DNA of 64,000 bases from an uncultured Ruminococcus sp. (GCA_904418845.1 CAJFQC010000001.1:62001-126000); one strand, 5' to 3'; positions 53,677 through 63,386 are shown, counted from the first letter of the stretch. Made by a program: numbers and translations. Notes: a model not told the origin generated them from the sequence alone.

Positions 53677-54732
53677 ATGGTACGCAGGCTGATCGGATAT
53701 CTTGTTATTGTGGCAGGGGCAGCATATTTGTATTTTATGTATAATGAGACTGTGATATCGGGGCTCCTTGTATTTCTTCTTTTGTATCTTCCGGTGTCAG
53801 CCGTATATCTGCTGGTTGTCAGAAAGAAACTTACGGCAGATCTTGAAAGAGTTCCCGCAATGGGAGAAAAGGAAAAACGGGTCCGGGCGGGACTGACTTT
53901 GAAAAACCGACTGCATTTTATGCCGATTCGCTGTGAGCTCTGTGTTTCGCTGCGGAATTCTTATGATAAAAGAGGAAAAAAGAGCCGGTTTACGGGAGTT
54001 GTGCCTGCGGCCGGGGAGGAAACGCTCTGGTGTGTTTTTGAAACCAGAGAATGCGGCCGTATCGAGGTGTGTTTAGAGCGGATGCGCATATATGATTTCC
54101 TGGGGATCTTCTATACAGAGCGCAGGGAAAACAAGACTGCGTCTGTCAGGATAATGCCGGGATTCGTGCCCATGCCGGTGGAGATCAGCAGAAGTACGAG
54201 AGAATTTCAGTCCGAGGCGGAGGAGTACGCGCAGGACAGGAGCGGGGACGACCCGTCTGAGCTCTATCAGGTGAGGGAGTACAGGGCACAGGATCTGTTA
54301 AAAGATATTCATTGGAAACTGAGCGCCAAAGAGGAGGCGCTCATGGTCAAAGAGAGGGGATTTCCCCTTGGGTGCGCCGTCCTTATCTGGTTTGATGTCA
54401 GAGAAGGGAAAGTCACAGGGAAAGGATTTTCGGCGATGATCGAGAAAGCGGCATCTCTGTCTGTCACGCTGGCGGCAGAAAAATGTGTTCACATGGCTGC
54501 CTGGTATGAGGAAGAGAGGGAGCAGGTCATAACATGCCGGGTGAGTGATGAAAAAAGTGCCTGTGATATGATCTGGAGGCTGGTGGAACTGAAACCGTGC
54601 AGAGATCTGAAAAAGAGAGAGGCATGCCGCAAAGACAGATTTCGGGGACAAGAGTTCTGCAGTATCGTTACTATAGACGGGGCGGGAAACATATGGAAGG
54701 ACGGAGAGACACCGGAGCTTCTCCGCCTGTAA
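53677..54732 (+). CDS. DUF58 domain-containing membrane protein
   Basis: A 351-residue protein with two N-terminal helices (about 4-20 and 27-47), a beta-rich middle and a DUF58 core (YQVREYRAQDLLKDIHWKLS, AKEEALMVKERGFP) leading into a von Willebrand A-like segment. It is the usual partner of MoxR ATPases. GGGAGGAGAGAAG precedes the ATG. The molecular role of the family is not firmly established. Confidence 0.88.
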   Translation: MVRRLIGYLVIVAGAAYLYFMYNETVISGLLVFLLLYLPVSAVYLLVVRKKLTADLERVPAMGEKEKRVRAGLTLKNRLHFMPIRCELCVSLRNSYDKRGKKSRFTGVVPAAGEETLWCVFETRECGRIEVCLERMRIYDFLGIFYTERRENKTASVRIMPGFVPMPVEISRSTREFQSEAEEYAQDRSGDDPSELYQVREYRAQDLLKDIHWKLSAKEEALMVKERGFPLGCAVLIWFDVREGKVTGKGFSAMIEKAASLSVTLAAEKCVHMAAWYEEEREQVITCRVSDEKSACDMIWRLVELKPCRDLKKREACRKDRFRGQEFCSIVTIDGAGNIWKDGETPELLRL

Positions 54733-54747
54733 AAAGGGGGATATCTG

Positions 54748-56892
54748 ATGTCAGGAAAGAAGAGCGGCATACGGATCTGCCGGGAAGAGGGCAGAAGGAA
54801 AAGACAGAGAGGAACGCATAGATGGGAAGTGCTCCTCTCTGCCTTTTTTACGGCGTTTCTTTCCTGTGCATGGTGGGCGGGGCTGCTCTCAGTGTTTCCG
54901 TTCAATCTGTCTCCCGCGCGGCTGTATGCCGGGATCATGATTCTTTCTCTGGCAGTTGCATTTATCCTGCACCGCATGAGAAACTGGGGCATAGCTCTGC
55001 TTTTTACTGTGGCAGGGGCTTATCTTTGGTTCTCACGCGAGGCGGTTATGGCGGCCTTCCCTGAAGGCGGGGGCGGAGAGGAAAAATTTGCCGGGACAGC
55101 GGCGGCAATCATGACTCTTCCGCTTCTATGGCTGTGGGTCCTTGTCCTTCGAAGAGGGAAGGGGAAGCTGGCGGCAGGACTTTTGATGGCAGCGCCGATG
55201 GTTGTGTCGGCATGTGCCGGCTATTTTCCCTCCGTGTCTGCCTCCTGGCTTCTCTTTTTTGCGGGCGGCATGTACTATGTCTTTTTAGCTTCGGGCCGGG
55301 CCGGGCGAACTTCTACAGGCTGTGCTCCAGGGGGCGGGAAAAATCTTCTTCGCGTCTTCATGCCGATTGTCATGGCAGGGTGCATATTTGCTATGATGAT
55401 GGGCTTGTCCGTCTTTATGGGAAAATATCTGGATAAGGGGCGGGAAGTGGAAGGCAGTTTCTATCAGTTAACAAGAGCATGGATACATTCCGATGTGATC
55501 GGAGGAGCACAGCGTCTTATCGACAAAGTGCAAAATGCCGGGGAAGACGAGGCGGGGAGTGGGGAGCCGCACGAAGCGCAGGACAGCGTCCAAGAGCAGG
55601 GTCAGACACAAACCGCAGACGAGACGGGTCGGGATACGTCTTCGGACAGCTCTGTTCTGCCGGATACAGAACCGGTAGGGGAGGCTTTCGGAGAAGCCGC
55701 GCTGGAGACAGGCAGTGCCATGCGCGACTTAAAGGCCGTCAGTTCCTTTATACCGGAGGAGGATCTGGCAAACAACATGGGGTATATTCTTCCGGAAAAG
55801 CCGACGGAGACCGTGTACTTCCCTCTGAGAAACGGAATCAGATATGTAGACGATTCATGGACAGAGAGGGAGGCGGACATCCCAGAGACGGAGACGTTCC
55901 TGTCAGCCTTCGAAAAAAGAGAGTACACGGATTATCCGTCTGACATGAAGCGGCTGGAAGAGCTTTGTGAGGGCTGGGATAAAACATCCTTACAGGCGGT
56001 GGCAGAGCAGATCAATGAGACGCTCGCTTCAATGGCGGTCTATGACACGAATCCCGGGCCGACGCCAGGGGATCAGAATTTTCCGGAGTATTTTCTTTTT
56101 GAAAACAAAAGGGGGTTCTGCGTCCACTTCGCCACTACGGCAACACTCCTTTATCGGATGTGCGGATATCCGGCGAGATACGCCGAAGGATATGCCATCC
56201 CGCCCTCTGCGTTCAGGCGCACAGAAAACGGATATTATGATGCGGAGATCGACGGGAGTATGGGACATGCATGGAGCCAGGTCTTTGATGAAGAAAAGGG
56301 GGAGTGGCTGGATATGGAACACACTCCCTCTGCCTCCGGTGTTGTTCCAAAGAGCAATGGCGGGCTGTCAGGCGGCACGAGGGGAGGGGAGGACAGGAGT
56401 GCCGGCGCCGCAAAAAAGACGGCCGCGGCCGGTGTATTCCTCTGCGGCAGCGTTTTGCTGCTTGCGGGGGTTACAGTGCTCCAGGCCTCCATGAGGAGGA
56501 AAAGACTGTTGAAAAAGCTGGGATACCGCGCAGACGGATCGGGCGCTCTTGTCATGTATGACATCATCCTTCGGACTGCTCATCTCGACAAAGGTATTCT
56601 TACGGGAAAGAAGAACAAGGACAGATTGTCAGAAGGTATATTGGAAAAGTTAAAGTACAGCTATCCGGGGATAAAAACAGAAGAGTGGGACAGTCTTTAT
56701 ATGCTGGTAATGCGTGGGATGTTCGGCCGCCCGTCGGACACAGAGGAGGATAGAAGGCGATGGGAGAGAGCCTGCCGGTTCTTTTGGACATTTACAGAGA
56801 CGGCAAAAGAAAGCATGGGCAGAGGAAAAAGGTTTCTGTACCGCTATGTGTATTGTCTGGAACCTCTCATTGACAAGAAAAGAAAAATGTAA
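54748..56892 (+). CDS. Membrane transglutaminase-like protein (TgpA type)
   Basis: A 714-residue protein with about six N-terminal helices, an extracellular Glu/Ser-rich linker (about 270-310), a transglutaminase-like papain-fold domain and a final helix with a cytoplasmic DUF4129-like tail. The catalytic triad is visible: Cys458 in RGFCVHFATTATLLYRMCGY, His507 in GHAWSQVF and Asp522 in WLDMEHTP. It completes the MoxR-DUF58-transglutaminase trio. It could act as a protease, crosslinker or amidase outside the membrane. The substrate is unknown. Confidence 0.88.
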   Translation: MSGKKSGIRICREEGRRKRQRGTHRWEVLLSAFFTAFLSCAWWAGLLSVFPFNLSPARLYAGIMILSLAVAFILHRMRNWGIALLFTVAGAYLWFSREAVMAAFPEGGGGEEKFAGTAAAIMTLPLLWLWVLVLRRGKGKLAAGLLMAAPMVVSACAGYFPSVSASWLLFFAGGMYYVFLASGRAGRTSTGCAPGGGKNLLRVFMPIVMAGCIFAMMMGLSVFMGKYLDKGREVEGSFYQLTRAWIHSDVIGGAQRLIDKVQNAGEDEAGSGEPHEAQDSVQEQGQTQTADETGRDTSSDSSVLPDTEPVGEAFGEAALETGSAMRDLKAVSSFIPEEDLANNMGYILPEKPTETVYFPLRNGIRYVDDSWTEREADIPETETFLSAFEKREYTDYPSDMKRLEELCEGWDKTSLQAVAEQINETLASMAVYDTNPGPTPGDQNFPEYFLFENKRGFCVHFATTATLLYRMCGYPARYAEGYAIPPSAFRRTENGYYDAEIDGSMGHAWSQVFDEEKGEWLDMEHTPSASGVVPKSNGGLSGGTRGGEDRSAGAAKKTAAAGVFLCGSVLLLAGVTVLQASMRRKRLLKKLGYRADGSGALVMYDIILRTAHLDKGILTGKKNKDRLSEGILEKLKYSYPGIKTEEWDSLYMLVMRGMFGRPSDTEEDRRRWERACRFFWTFTETAKESMGRGKRFLYRYVYCLEPLIDKKRKM

Positions 56893-56946
56893 AACGAGTA
56901 AATGTATGCGTGTATACAATGCTGCATAAAATCTTTTAATCCACCG

Positions 56947-56976
56947 TTGCAAGATACTGTCGAACGATGATATAAT
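56947..56976 (+). promoter_or_regulatory. Promoter of the DUF5717-DUF5716-TPR operon
   Basis: TTGCAA, 18-base spacer, perfect TATAAT, about 85 bases before the first gene. Confidence 0.55.
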
Positions 56977-57064
56977 AACTACGTATAACGCAATTCAGGC
57001 CGCAGATGCGGTCTGTTCTGTGCTGCCCGCCGGGCGGGAGAACAATTATGAGTAGGTGACAGTT

Positions 57065-60000
57065 TTGAAAAATAAGATCAAACGTTTTGCCAAAGGAGAT
57101 TTTCACATTCCTCAGCCGGAGATCATTTTTCCGGAGACGCGGATCATCATGCGCGTGGGAGAGGGAGAAAAATATAGAGGAAGCTTTTCGCTTAAAAATC
57201 AGGGGGAGGGGACCATACGCGGTCTTGTCTATCCCTCTTCTTATCGTATCCATTGTGACGAGCAGGGCTTTGACGGCAATCCGGTGAATATCTATTATAC
57301 ATATGACGGAAGCGGCCTGCTTCCGGGACATGTAGAACACGGAAAGTTTACGATCGTCTGCAACGGCGGTGAGTATGACGTGGCGTTCACAGCAGTTATC
57401 GAGAAACCGTATGTAATGACGAGCTACGGGAAGATCCAGAGTCTTGACGACTTCAAAAAGCTTTCCTTCCGCGACGCTGCCGAGGCGGTGAAATTGTTTC
57501 GGTCCAGAGAGTTCTATGAGATTTTAAAATATGAGGACAGAAGAATACAGGCGCTCTATGACAATATGCGCCGGTGGGAGTTAGACCAGCAGGCGCTTGA
57601 GGAGTTCCTCGTGGGCTGCAAGCAGAAAGAAAAGATTTTCCTGACATTAGAGGAGGAGAGCCGGGCGTTCATCTCTCTTGAGGAAGCCCGCAAGGAGACC
57701 TTTACGATCAAGAAAAACACATGGGGATATCTGGAGATGGATGTGCGCACGGAAGGGGATTTTCTTACCGTGGAACATACCAGGGTAACTACGGAAGAAT
57801 TTATTGGCAATTCCTATCGGCTGGAATATTTCCTTAATGTGAATAAGCTTCACGCGGGAAGCAACTTCGGCCGTGTCATCGTGGAGTCGCCTTATGAGAC
57901 GCTAAGCTATGAGGTTGTGGTCGAGAAGGATATCAAAAGAGACGAGGACAGGCGCGCCAATGACAGAGAGTTCGCAGGGATACTACGCAACTATCTGAAA
58001 TATGAAGGCGGCAGGATGGAGCTTGCTGACTGGGTGGAAGAGGCGGTACGCAGAATTAATCATCTAAGAGACATGGATCCGTCCAATGAGTTTTATCTTT
58101 TGTTCCATGCGCATATCTGTCTGATCGGAAAGCGTATGGAGGAGGCAAAGTGGCTTCTTGAATCGTACAATTATAATCGGTTTGCAATAGGTAAGGATGT
58201 GGAGCTCAGTTCTTATTATCTCTATCTGACAACGATGTTGTCCAGCGATACCATCGGTCAGCGAAAGGTTGCAGAAGAATTGTCAAAGATGTTCATGAAG
58301 CATCCGGACAGCTGGAAAGTACTCTGTATGCTTGTGGAGGTAGATTCTGAGTATAAGATATACAGTGAGAGGCTGCGTGTACTGGAAAAGCAGTTCTATG
58401 AGGAAAAGTCCCATAGTATCTGGTTTTATTTTCAGGCTTTCAGGTGTTTCCGGGACAAGAGTTCTTCCCTGAAGAAACTGGGCGTGTTTGAAGTCCGTGT
58501 CCTGCTTTTTGCGGTAAAGCATAAGCTTATGACAAGGGAACTTGCCCTTTACACGGCGAACCTGGCAAGCCAGATCAAAACATATGACAGACATCTTTAT
58601 GACGTCCTTGCCCTTTCTTATAAAATGTATAATGAGTCCATGATACTTACATCAATCTGTACACTCCTGATCAAAGGAAACTGTGTGGAAAACAGCTATT
58701 TCAGATGGTATGAAAAAGCGGTGGAGTCAGAACTTAAGATCGCCCAGCTCTACGAATATTATATGGCTGCGCTCAGGCCCGAACAGTTCCATAAGGCACT
58801 GCCAAGGTCAGTATACCTGTATTTTATGCACGGGAATTCGCTTGACTACCGTAAATGCGCATTCCTGTATTCGAATCTGATCACCTATGAAGATGAGTCC
58901 AGCGAGATCTATGCACATTACAGAGACGAGATGGAGGCGTTTGCGTGGAACCAGCTGGACAGGAGAAATGTGGACGAGCAGCTCCGTATTGTGTATAAAC
59001 GTTTCGTGACAGAGAGCGCAATGAATCCGGACCGAGTAAAAGCGCTGTATGATGTGTGCCATGCGTACTGGATTACGACAAAGGTTCCGAATATGAAGTT
59101 TATCCATGTGATCGCAGAGGACGGGACGATCACTCAGAAGGCTGCCTGCATGGAAGGCGGAGCGCGCGTATTTCTGTACGCCAAGACAGACCGGCTTGTG
59201 TGGGAGGCGCGTGACGGACGCCATTATACAGATTCCATCCCCTATGAGAGTAAACGGCTTTTCTACGAGCTGCGCTACATGGATATGTGCAGAAAATATA
59301 TCAACGGCCTGCGCCGCAGCCGCGAAGAGGAAGCAGCGGAAGAGCTGACTCTGGAGAAGGTGCGAAAAAGAGGGCTGGAGAATTACACGGAAGAAGAGAT
59401 GCTTGGGCTGTGCAGCAAGACGATCCGGGAGAACAATTATGAGAATGATGATTTCCTGACATATGTTTGTTTTGAACTGTTCAAAAATCAGCAGTATGAC
59501 AAGGTTATTCTGACATACCTTGCGAACTATTACTGTGGGGCGACCCCGGATATGAAATATCTCTGGAGAGAGGCAAGAGATTACGAGGTACACACCCATA
59601 AACTGGCGGAGAGAATCCTCACCCAGATGCTTTTCTCGGAAGAATTGTTCCAGGAGGCGCAGATCTTCGAGCAGTATTATGCGGAAGGCGCGTATTTCCG
59701 TCTCCAACAGGCATACCTTGCCTATGTGTCAAGAGAGTATGTGGTGGAGGAAAGAAGGATCGCGCGCAGCGTCATCGACATCATCTGCCGGGAGTATGAA
59801 AAAGATGAGGAGACTATTGACATCTGTAAGATCGCGGTGCTGAAATATTATTCAGACAGAGAGTACAACGCTCAGACCCGCAGGACGCTGAAAAAATTTC
59901 TTCAGGAGCTGTGCGGCAGACAGATCTATTTTCCGTTCTTCCTCTCGTATGAGAAAGAGTGGCTTGTTGAGCTTCAGCTATGGGATAAGACGCTGATCGA

Positions 60001-60358
60001 GTACAAAGGGCAGAAGGGCAGCAGGGTCATGCTCTATTACCAGCTTCAAAAGGGCGGACAGGAACTGGCAGACTATTCGACGGAGGTGCTGACGCCGATG
60101 TACGAGAATATTTATGTGAAGAAATTCGTGCTTTTTACGAATGAAAAACTGAAGTATTATTTTAAAGAAACGATCGACGGCAACTCTTACCGCAGTGATA
60201 AAGAGACATGTGTGAGAGAACCGAAATCAGACGAACAGGGCAGATATGGACGGCTTAACGACATCTTAAAAGAGAGCAGCGGGAAAAAACGCAGAAAGAA
60301 GATGCAGGAGTATGCGCTGGAGGATACAGTGGCAGCCCATATGTTCACGCAGGAATAA
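57065..60358 (+). CDS. DUF5717-type large protein
   Basis: A 1,097-residue protein without signal peptide or clear membrane helices. The N-terminal ~110 residues form a beta domain (RIIMRVGEGEKYRGSFSLKN, EYDVAFTAVIEK) and a second such domain lies near 220-290. The centre (about 310-900) is rich in helices with repeat-like aromatic pairs, suggesting an alpha-solenoid. The C-terminus is basic (GKKRRKKMQEYA). Recognised from memory as the Clostridia-specific DUF5717 family. The function is unknown. TTG 57065, six bases after AGGTGA, is preferred to GTG 57056, which lies 15 bases from GGGAG. Confidence 0.75.
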   Translation: MKNKIKRFAKGDFHIPQPEIIFPETRIIMRVGEGEKYRGSFSLKNQGEGTIRGLVYPSSYRIHCDEQGFDGNPVNIYYTYDGSGLLPGHVEHGKFTIVCNGGEYDVAFTAVIEKPYVMTSYGKIQSLDDFKKLSFRDAAEAVKLFRSREFYEILKYEDRRIQALYDNMRRWELDQQALEEFLVGCKQKEKIFLTLEEESRAFISLEEARKETFTIKKNTWGYLEMDVRTEGDFLTVEHTRVTTEEFIGNSYRLEYFLNVNKLHAGSNFGRVIVESPYETLSYEVVVEKDIKRDEDRRANDREFAGILRNYLKYEGGRMELADWVEEAVRRINHLRDMDPSNEFYLLFHAHICLIGKRMEEAKWLLESYNYNRFAIGKDVELSSYYLYLTTMLSSDTIGQRKVAEELSKMFMKHPDSWKVLCMLVEVDSEYKIYSERLRVLEKQFYEEKSHSIWFYFQAFRCFRDKSSSLKKLGVFEVRVLLFAVKHKLMTRELALYTANLASQIKTYDRHLYDVLALSYKMYNESMILTSICTLLIKGNCVENSYFRWYEKAVESELKIAQLYEYYMAALRPEQFHKALPRSVYLYFMHGNSLDYRKCAFLYSNLITYEDESSEIYAHYRDEMEAFAWNQLDRRNVDEQLRIVYKRFVTESAMNPDRVKALYDVCHAYWITTKVPNMKFIHVIAEDGTITQKAACMEGGARVFLYAKTDRLVWEARDGRHYTDSIPYESKRLFYELRYMDMCRKYINGLRRSREEEAAEELTLEKVRKRGLENYTEEEMLGLCSKTIRENNYENDDFLTYVCFELFKNQQYDKVILTYLANYYCGATPDMKYLWREARDYEVHTHKLAERILTQMLFSEELFQEAQIFEQYYAEGAYFRLQQAYLAYVSREYVVEERRIARSVIDIICREYEKDEETIDICKIAVLKYYSDREYNAQTRRTLKKFLQELCGRQIYFPFFLSYEKEWLVELQLWDKTLIEYKGQKGSRVMLYYQLQKGGQELADYSTEVLTPMYENIYVKKFVLFTNEKLKYYFKETIDGNSYRSDKETCVREPKSDEQGRYGRLNDILKESSGKKRRKKMQEYALEDTVAAHMFTQE

Positions 60359-60373
60359 GGAGGGTGTCTTTCC

Positions 60374-61657
60374 ATGGGACAAGGCAGTATCATAGGTTAT
60401 GAAATAAATGAAAAGACATGTCAGATCAGCTTTTATGATGAACAGCAGATGGAGCCTGACACGCTGGAAGTGGATGCGGACAATTACCAGATACCGCTGA
60501 TCATAGGGAGGCTGAGAGATACATGGGCATACGGAAAAGAGGCCAGACGGCTTGTGACGATCAAGGAAGGGTTTACGGTTACAAGGCTTTTGAGCAAAAG
60601 TCTTGCCGGGGACAAGATCGAGTTCGGTGAAGAGACATACGATGCGGTATGGCTGTTGTCCCAGTTTATCCAGATGTCCCTGCAGTCATTTCCCGAGATC
60701 GAGGGAATCGTGTTCACTGTTCCTACATTGACGGAGGAACTGGCGCAGATGTTGCGTGGAATCGCGGTGCGCATGAATATCGACAAGAGGCATATTTTCA
60801 TACAGGATTACAAGGAGAGCTTCTGCAATTATCTGTTCTATCAGCCCAAGGAGCTGTGGCAGTACGACGCGGCATTATTCTGCTGCGACAGAAATGAGAT
60901 CAGGGCTTATATGCTGCGGAGGCTGCGCCCGGGACTCGGCGGCGGGAAGACCACATTCGTGACCGTTGATGAAGTTGCCAGCGCCCACATGAGGGAGCTG
61001 GCTATGGTTTACCCGGTGCTCAACGAGGACAAGGCGAAAGAGGCGGACGCAATGTTCTGCAAGTTCATTGAGAGTGTGTTCGACAAGCGAATTGTATCTT
61101 CAGTGTTCCTTACCGGAGAAGGATTTGAAAACGAATGGTATCCAAAGGCGCTGCGGGTGCTGTGCAACGGCCGGCGCGCGTTTATCGGAAACAACTTGTA
61201 TAGCAAAGGCGCCTGCTATACGGCTTACAGGAAGCTGTATATGCACATTGAGAATCCGGTCTACCTGTCCGAGGATAAGCTGACAGACCAGATCACAGTA
61301 AACATGCGCGTAGAGGGGCAGGAGATGTGGTATCCGATCGTTTCGTGGGGAGCACACTGGTATGAGTCCAACAACCAGTGGGAAGTCCTCATGGAAGATG
61401 TAAAAGACGTTGAATTTCACATTGAATCACTTATCCAGGGAAATGTAAGGACAGAGAAGATCTCTCTGGAGAAGTTTCCTAAACGCGCGGAGTATTCCAT
61501 GCGGCTTCAGATCGAGACGCTGTTCCTTGACGAAAAGACATGTAAGATCACAGTGAGGGACGCGGGATTTGGAGACTTTTTCCCGCCTACGGATTTCCAT
61601 GAGGAGAAGATCATACATTTAGGAGGCAATGATGGGAAATTTAATTCTTTGTCATGA
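60374..61657 (+). CDS. DUF5716-type protein with Hsp70/actin-like layout
   Basis: A 427-residue protein. The order of blocks mimics Hsp70: GYEINEKTCQISFYD at the phosphate-1 position, VFTVPTLTEELAQMLRGIAV, AALFCCDRNEIRAYML at phosphate-2, SVFLTGEGFENEWYPKALRV at the adenosine site, LYSKGACYTAY, then a C-terminal beta domain (KFPKRAEYSMRLQIETLFLD, VRDAGFGDFFP) like a substrate-binding domain. Typical catalytic residues (DxGT, the second Asp) are not evident, so it may be an inactive or divergent member. AGGAGGG precedes the ATG. It overlaps the next gene by 26 bases. Confidence 0.7.
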   Translation: MGQGSIIGYEINEKTCQISFYDEQQMEPDTLEVDADNYQIPLIIGRLRDTWAYGKEARRLVTIKEGFTVTRLLSKSLAGDKIEFGEETYDAVWLLSQFIQMSLQSFPEIEGIVFTVPTLTEELAQMLRGIAVRMNIDKRHIFIQDYKESFCNYLFYQPKELWQYDAALFCCDRNEIRAYMLRRLRPGLGGGKTTFVTVDEVASAHMRELAMVYPVLNEDKAKEADAMFCKFIESVFDKRIVSSVFLTGEGFENEWYPKALRVLCNGRRAFIGNNLYSKGACYTAYRKLYMHIENPVYLSEDKLTDQITVNMRVEGQEMWYPIVSWGAHWYESNNQWEVLMEDVKDVEFHIESLIQGNVRTEKISLEKFPKRAEYSMRLQIETLFLDEKTCKITVRDAGFGDFFPPTDFHEEKIIHLGGNDGKFNSLS

Positions 61658-62399
61658 CAGACATGCGGCACATCCTTATGAGATCACAAGAATACACAGC
61701 AGGATCTTTACGATCGAAGAGCTGTGTTATTATCTGTGCAACAATCTCTATCTGATCGATTATACGATCATGAATGAACAGCTCTGCGACTGGCTTGCCG
61801 AGGAACTGGGAATGGAAATTCTGGCGGCAGAGTTAAGAGACGTGCTGCGTCTGAGGGGATCTGTGGAAAAGTTTGTGCTGACCATCCTGAAATCCTCCAG
61901 GATATACCGGGAGCCGGAGATGATCCGTATTCAGAATGTGCTGGAGCATCTGAAAAACCAGAAGGATATCGAACGCCAGAAATTTAAAGGCGACAACCTG
62001 TTGGAAAGCGGGGAGCTGGAGGAGGCTATCCTTGTGTATCAGGCAATCTTAAACGGCGAGAAAGACGAGACAGTGGACGACAAGTTCTACGGCAGAATCT
62101 ACGCCGGGCTGGGCGCTGCCTACGGACGGCTTTTCCTCTATCAGGAGTCTGCGCGTATGTATGACAGAGCTTACCAGATGTGCGAAGATAAGGCGCTGAT
62201 CAAGCCGTATCTCTACGCCTCCTATAAATATATGTCGTTGGAGGAATACCACATCCTCATCACGAAGAATGAAGAGTACATGGTGGTCAATGCGCAGATG
62301 CGCAGGGAGATTGACGAGATAAGAAAAAACATGCCGGAAGAGGTAGACCCTGGAGCGCTTGAGAACTGGAAAAGGCAGCATCGCAGGAGCCACACATAA
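61632..62399 (+). CDS. TPR-like protein of the DUF5717/DUF5716 operon
   Basis: A 255-residue helical protein. The N-terminal half has no recognised family (ITRIHSRIFTIEELCYYLCN). A tetratricopeptide-type stretch covers about 120-200 (GDNLLESGELEEAILVYQAI, YGRIYAGLGAAYGRLFLYQE, SARMYDRAYQM). TPR proteins act as scaffolds and co-chaperones. Overlap with the DUF5716 gene suggests a complex. ATG 61632 is five bases after AGGAGG. The track ATG at 61629 would be only two bases away. Confidence 0.72.
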   Translation: MGNLILCHDRHAAHPYEITRIHSRIFTIEELCYYLCNNLYLIDYTIMNEQLCDWLAEELGMEILAAELRDVLRLRGSVEKFVLTILKSSRIYREPEMIRIQNVLEHLKNQKDIERQKFKGDNLLESGELEEAILVYQAILNGEKDETVDDKFYGRIYAGLGAAYGRLFLYQESARMYDRAYQMCEDKALIKPYLYASYKYMSLEEYHILITKNEEYMVVNAQMRREIDEIRKNMPEEVDPGALENWKRQHRRSHT

Positions 62400-62412
62400 G
62401 GACAATTCCTGT

Positions 62413-62441
62413 TTGACAGGGTATGATCCGTGTGATAGAAT
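62413..62441 (+). promoter_or_regulatory. Promoter of the amino-acid ABC operon
   Basis: Perfect TTGACA, 17-base spacer, TAGAAT, about 80 bases before the binding-protein gene. Confidence 0.7.
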
Positions 62442-62522
62442 ACAGTGGTAACTTTATCGTGGTGCAGTGGCTCATCGGTAGAGAAAAAAAGCGAAGCCGG
62501 ATATCCGGCGATGGAGGGTATT

Positions 62523-63347
62523 ATGAAGAAAAAAGTATTAAGCGTCCTGCTCTGTGCGGGACTTGCGGTTTCCATGCTGGCGGGCTGCGGCTCTGATAAG
62601 AACGCGGGATCAGGCAGTGATGCCGCTGACACTGCTGATGCGGGCGATATGGATTATGTGAAAGAGAAGGGTACTCTTGTCGTAGGGATTACGAATTTCG
62701 AACCCATGGATTACAAGGATGAGAACGGAGAGTGGGTCGGATTTGACGCGGAACTTTCTACTGCATTTGCGGAGGCACTTGGCGTTGATGTGGAGTTTGT
62801 GGAGATAGACTGGGACAACAAGATCCTGGAGCTGGAGGGCAGGACCATTGACTGCGTATGGAACGGCATGACGCTCACTCCTGAGGTGACAAGCGCAATG
62901 GAATGCTCAGACGCTTATCTGGAAAACGCACAGGTTGTTGTTGTTCCTTCTGATAAGGCAGACCAGTATCAGGACGAGGACAGCCTTGCTGACTTAAGCT
63001 TTGCCGCTGAAGCTGGAAGCGCAGGAGAGGAAGAACTCGAGGCAAGAGGGCTTAATGTCACACCGGTTACCGCTCAGGCAGATGCCCTGATGGAAGTGGC
63101 GGCAGGGACATCTGACGCGGCAGTGATCGATCTGCTTATGGCAGCGGCCATGATCGGGGAAGGGACAAGCTATTCTGATCTTACATATACAGTTCACTTA
63201 AACAGCGAGGAGTACGGAGTAGGATTCCGCAAAGGCTCTGACCTTGCGGCCGAACTGAATGAATTCTTAGCAAAATGCTACGAGGACGGAACGATTCGGG
63301 AGCTTGCCGGGGAGTACGGAGTACAGGCAGCTCTGATCGCGGAATAA
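62523..63347 (+). CDS. Amino-acid ABC transporter substrate-binding lipoprotein
   Basis: A 274-residue family 3 solute-binding lipoprotein: lipobox MLAGC, an Asp/Ala/Gly/Ser linker, then KEKGTLVVGITNFEPMDYKD, VGFDAELSTAFAEALGVDVE and IDCVWNGMTLTPEVTSAMEC. The family binds polar amino acids such as glutamine, cystine or arginine. The ligand is not determined. GGAGGG precedes the ATG. The track does include upstream codons that do not form a signal peptide. Confidence 0.9.
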   Translation: MKKKVLSVLLCAGLAVSMLAGCGSDKNAGSGSDAADTADAGDMDYVKEKGTLVVGITNFEPMDYKDENGEWVGFDAELSTAFAEALGVDVEFVEIDWDNKILELEGRTIDCVWNGMTLTPEVTSAMECSDAYLENAQVVVVPSDKADQYQDEDSLADLSFAAEAGSAGEEELEARGLNVTPVTAQADALMEVAAGTSDAAVIDLLMAAAMIGEGTSYSDLTYTVHLNSEEYGVGFRKGSDLAAELNEFLAKCYEDGTIRELAGEYGVQAALIAE

Positions 63348-63386
63348 TGCCGGAAAAAGAAAATAAATTTACAGACGGAGTATAAC

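Noticed and set aside
62458-62500. tRNA-like segment (GTGGCTCATCGGTAGAG resembles a D-arm)
   Set aside because: No matching acceptor stem, anticodon arm or T-arm follows. It lies in the leader of the binding-protein gene.
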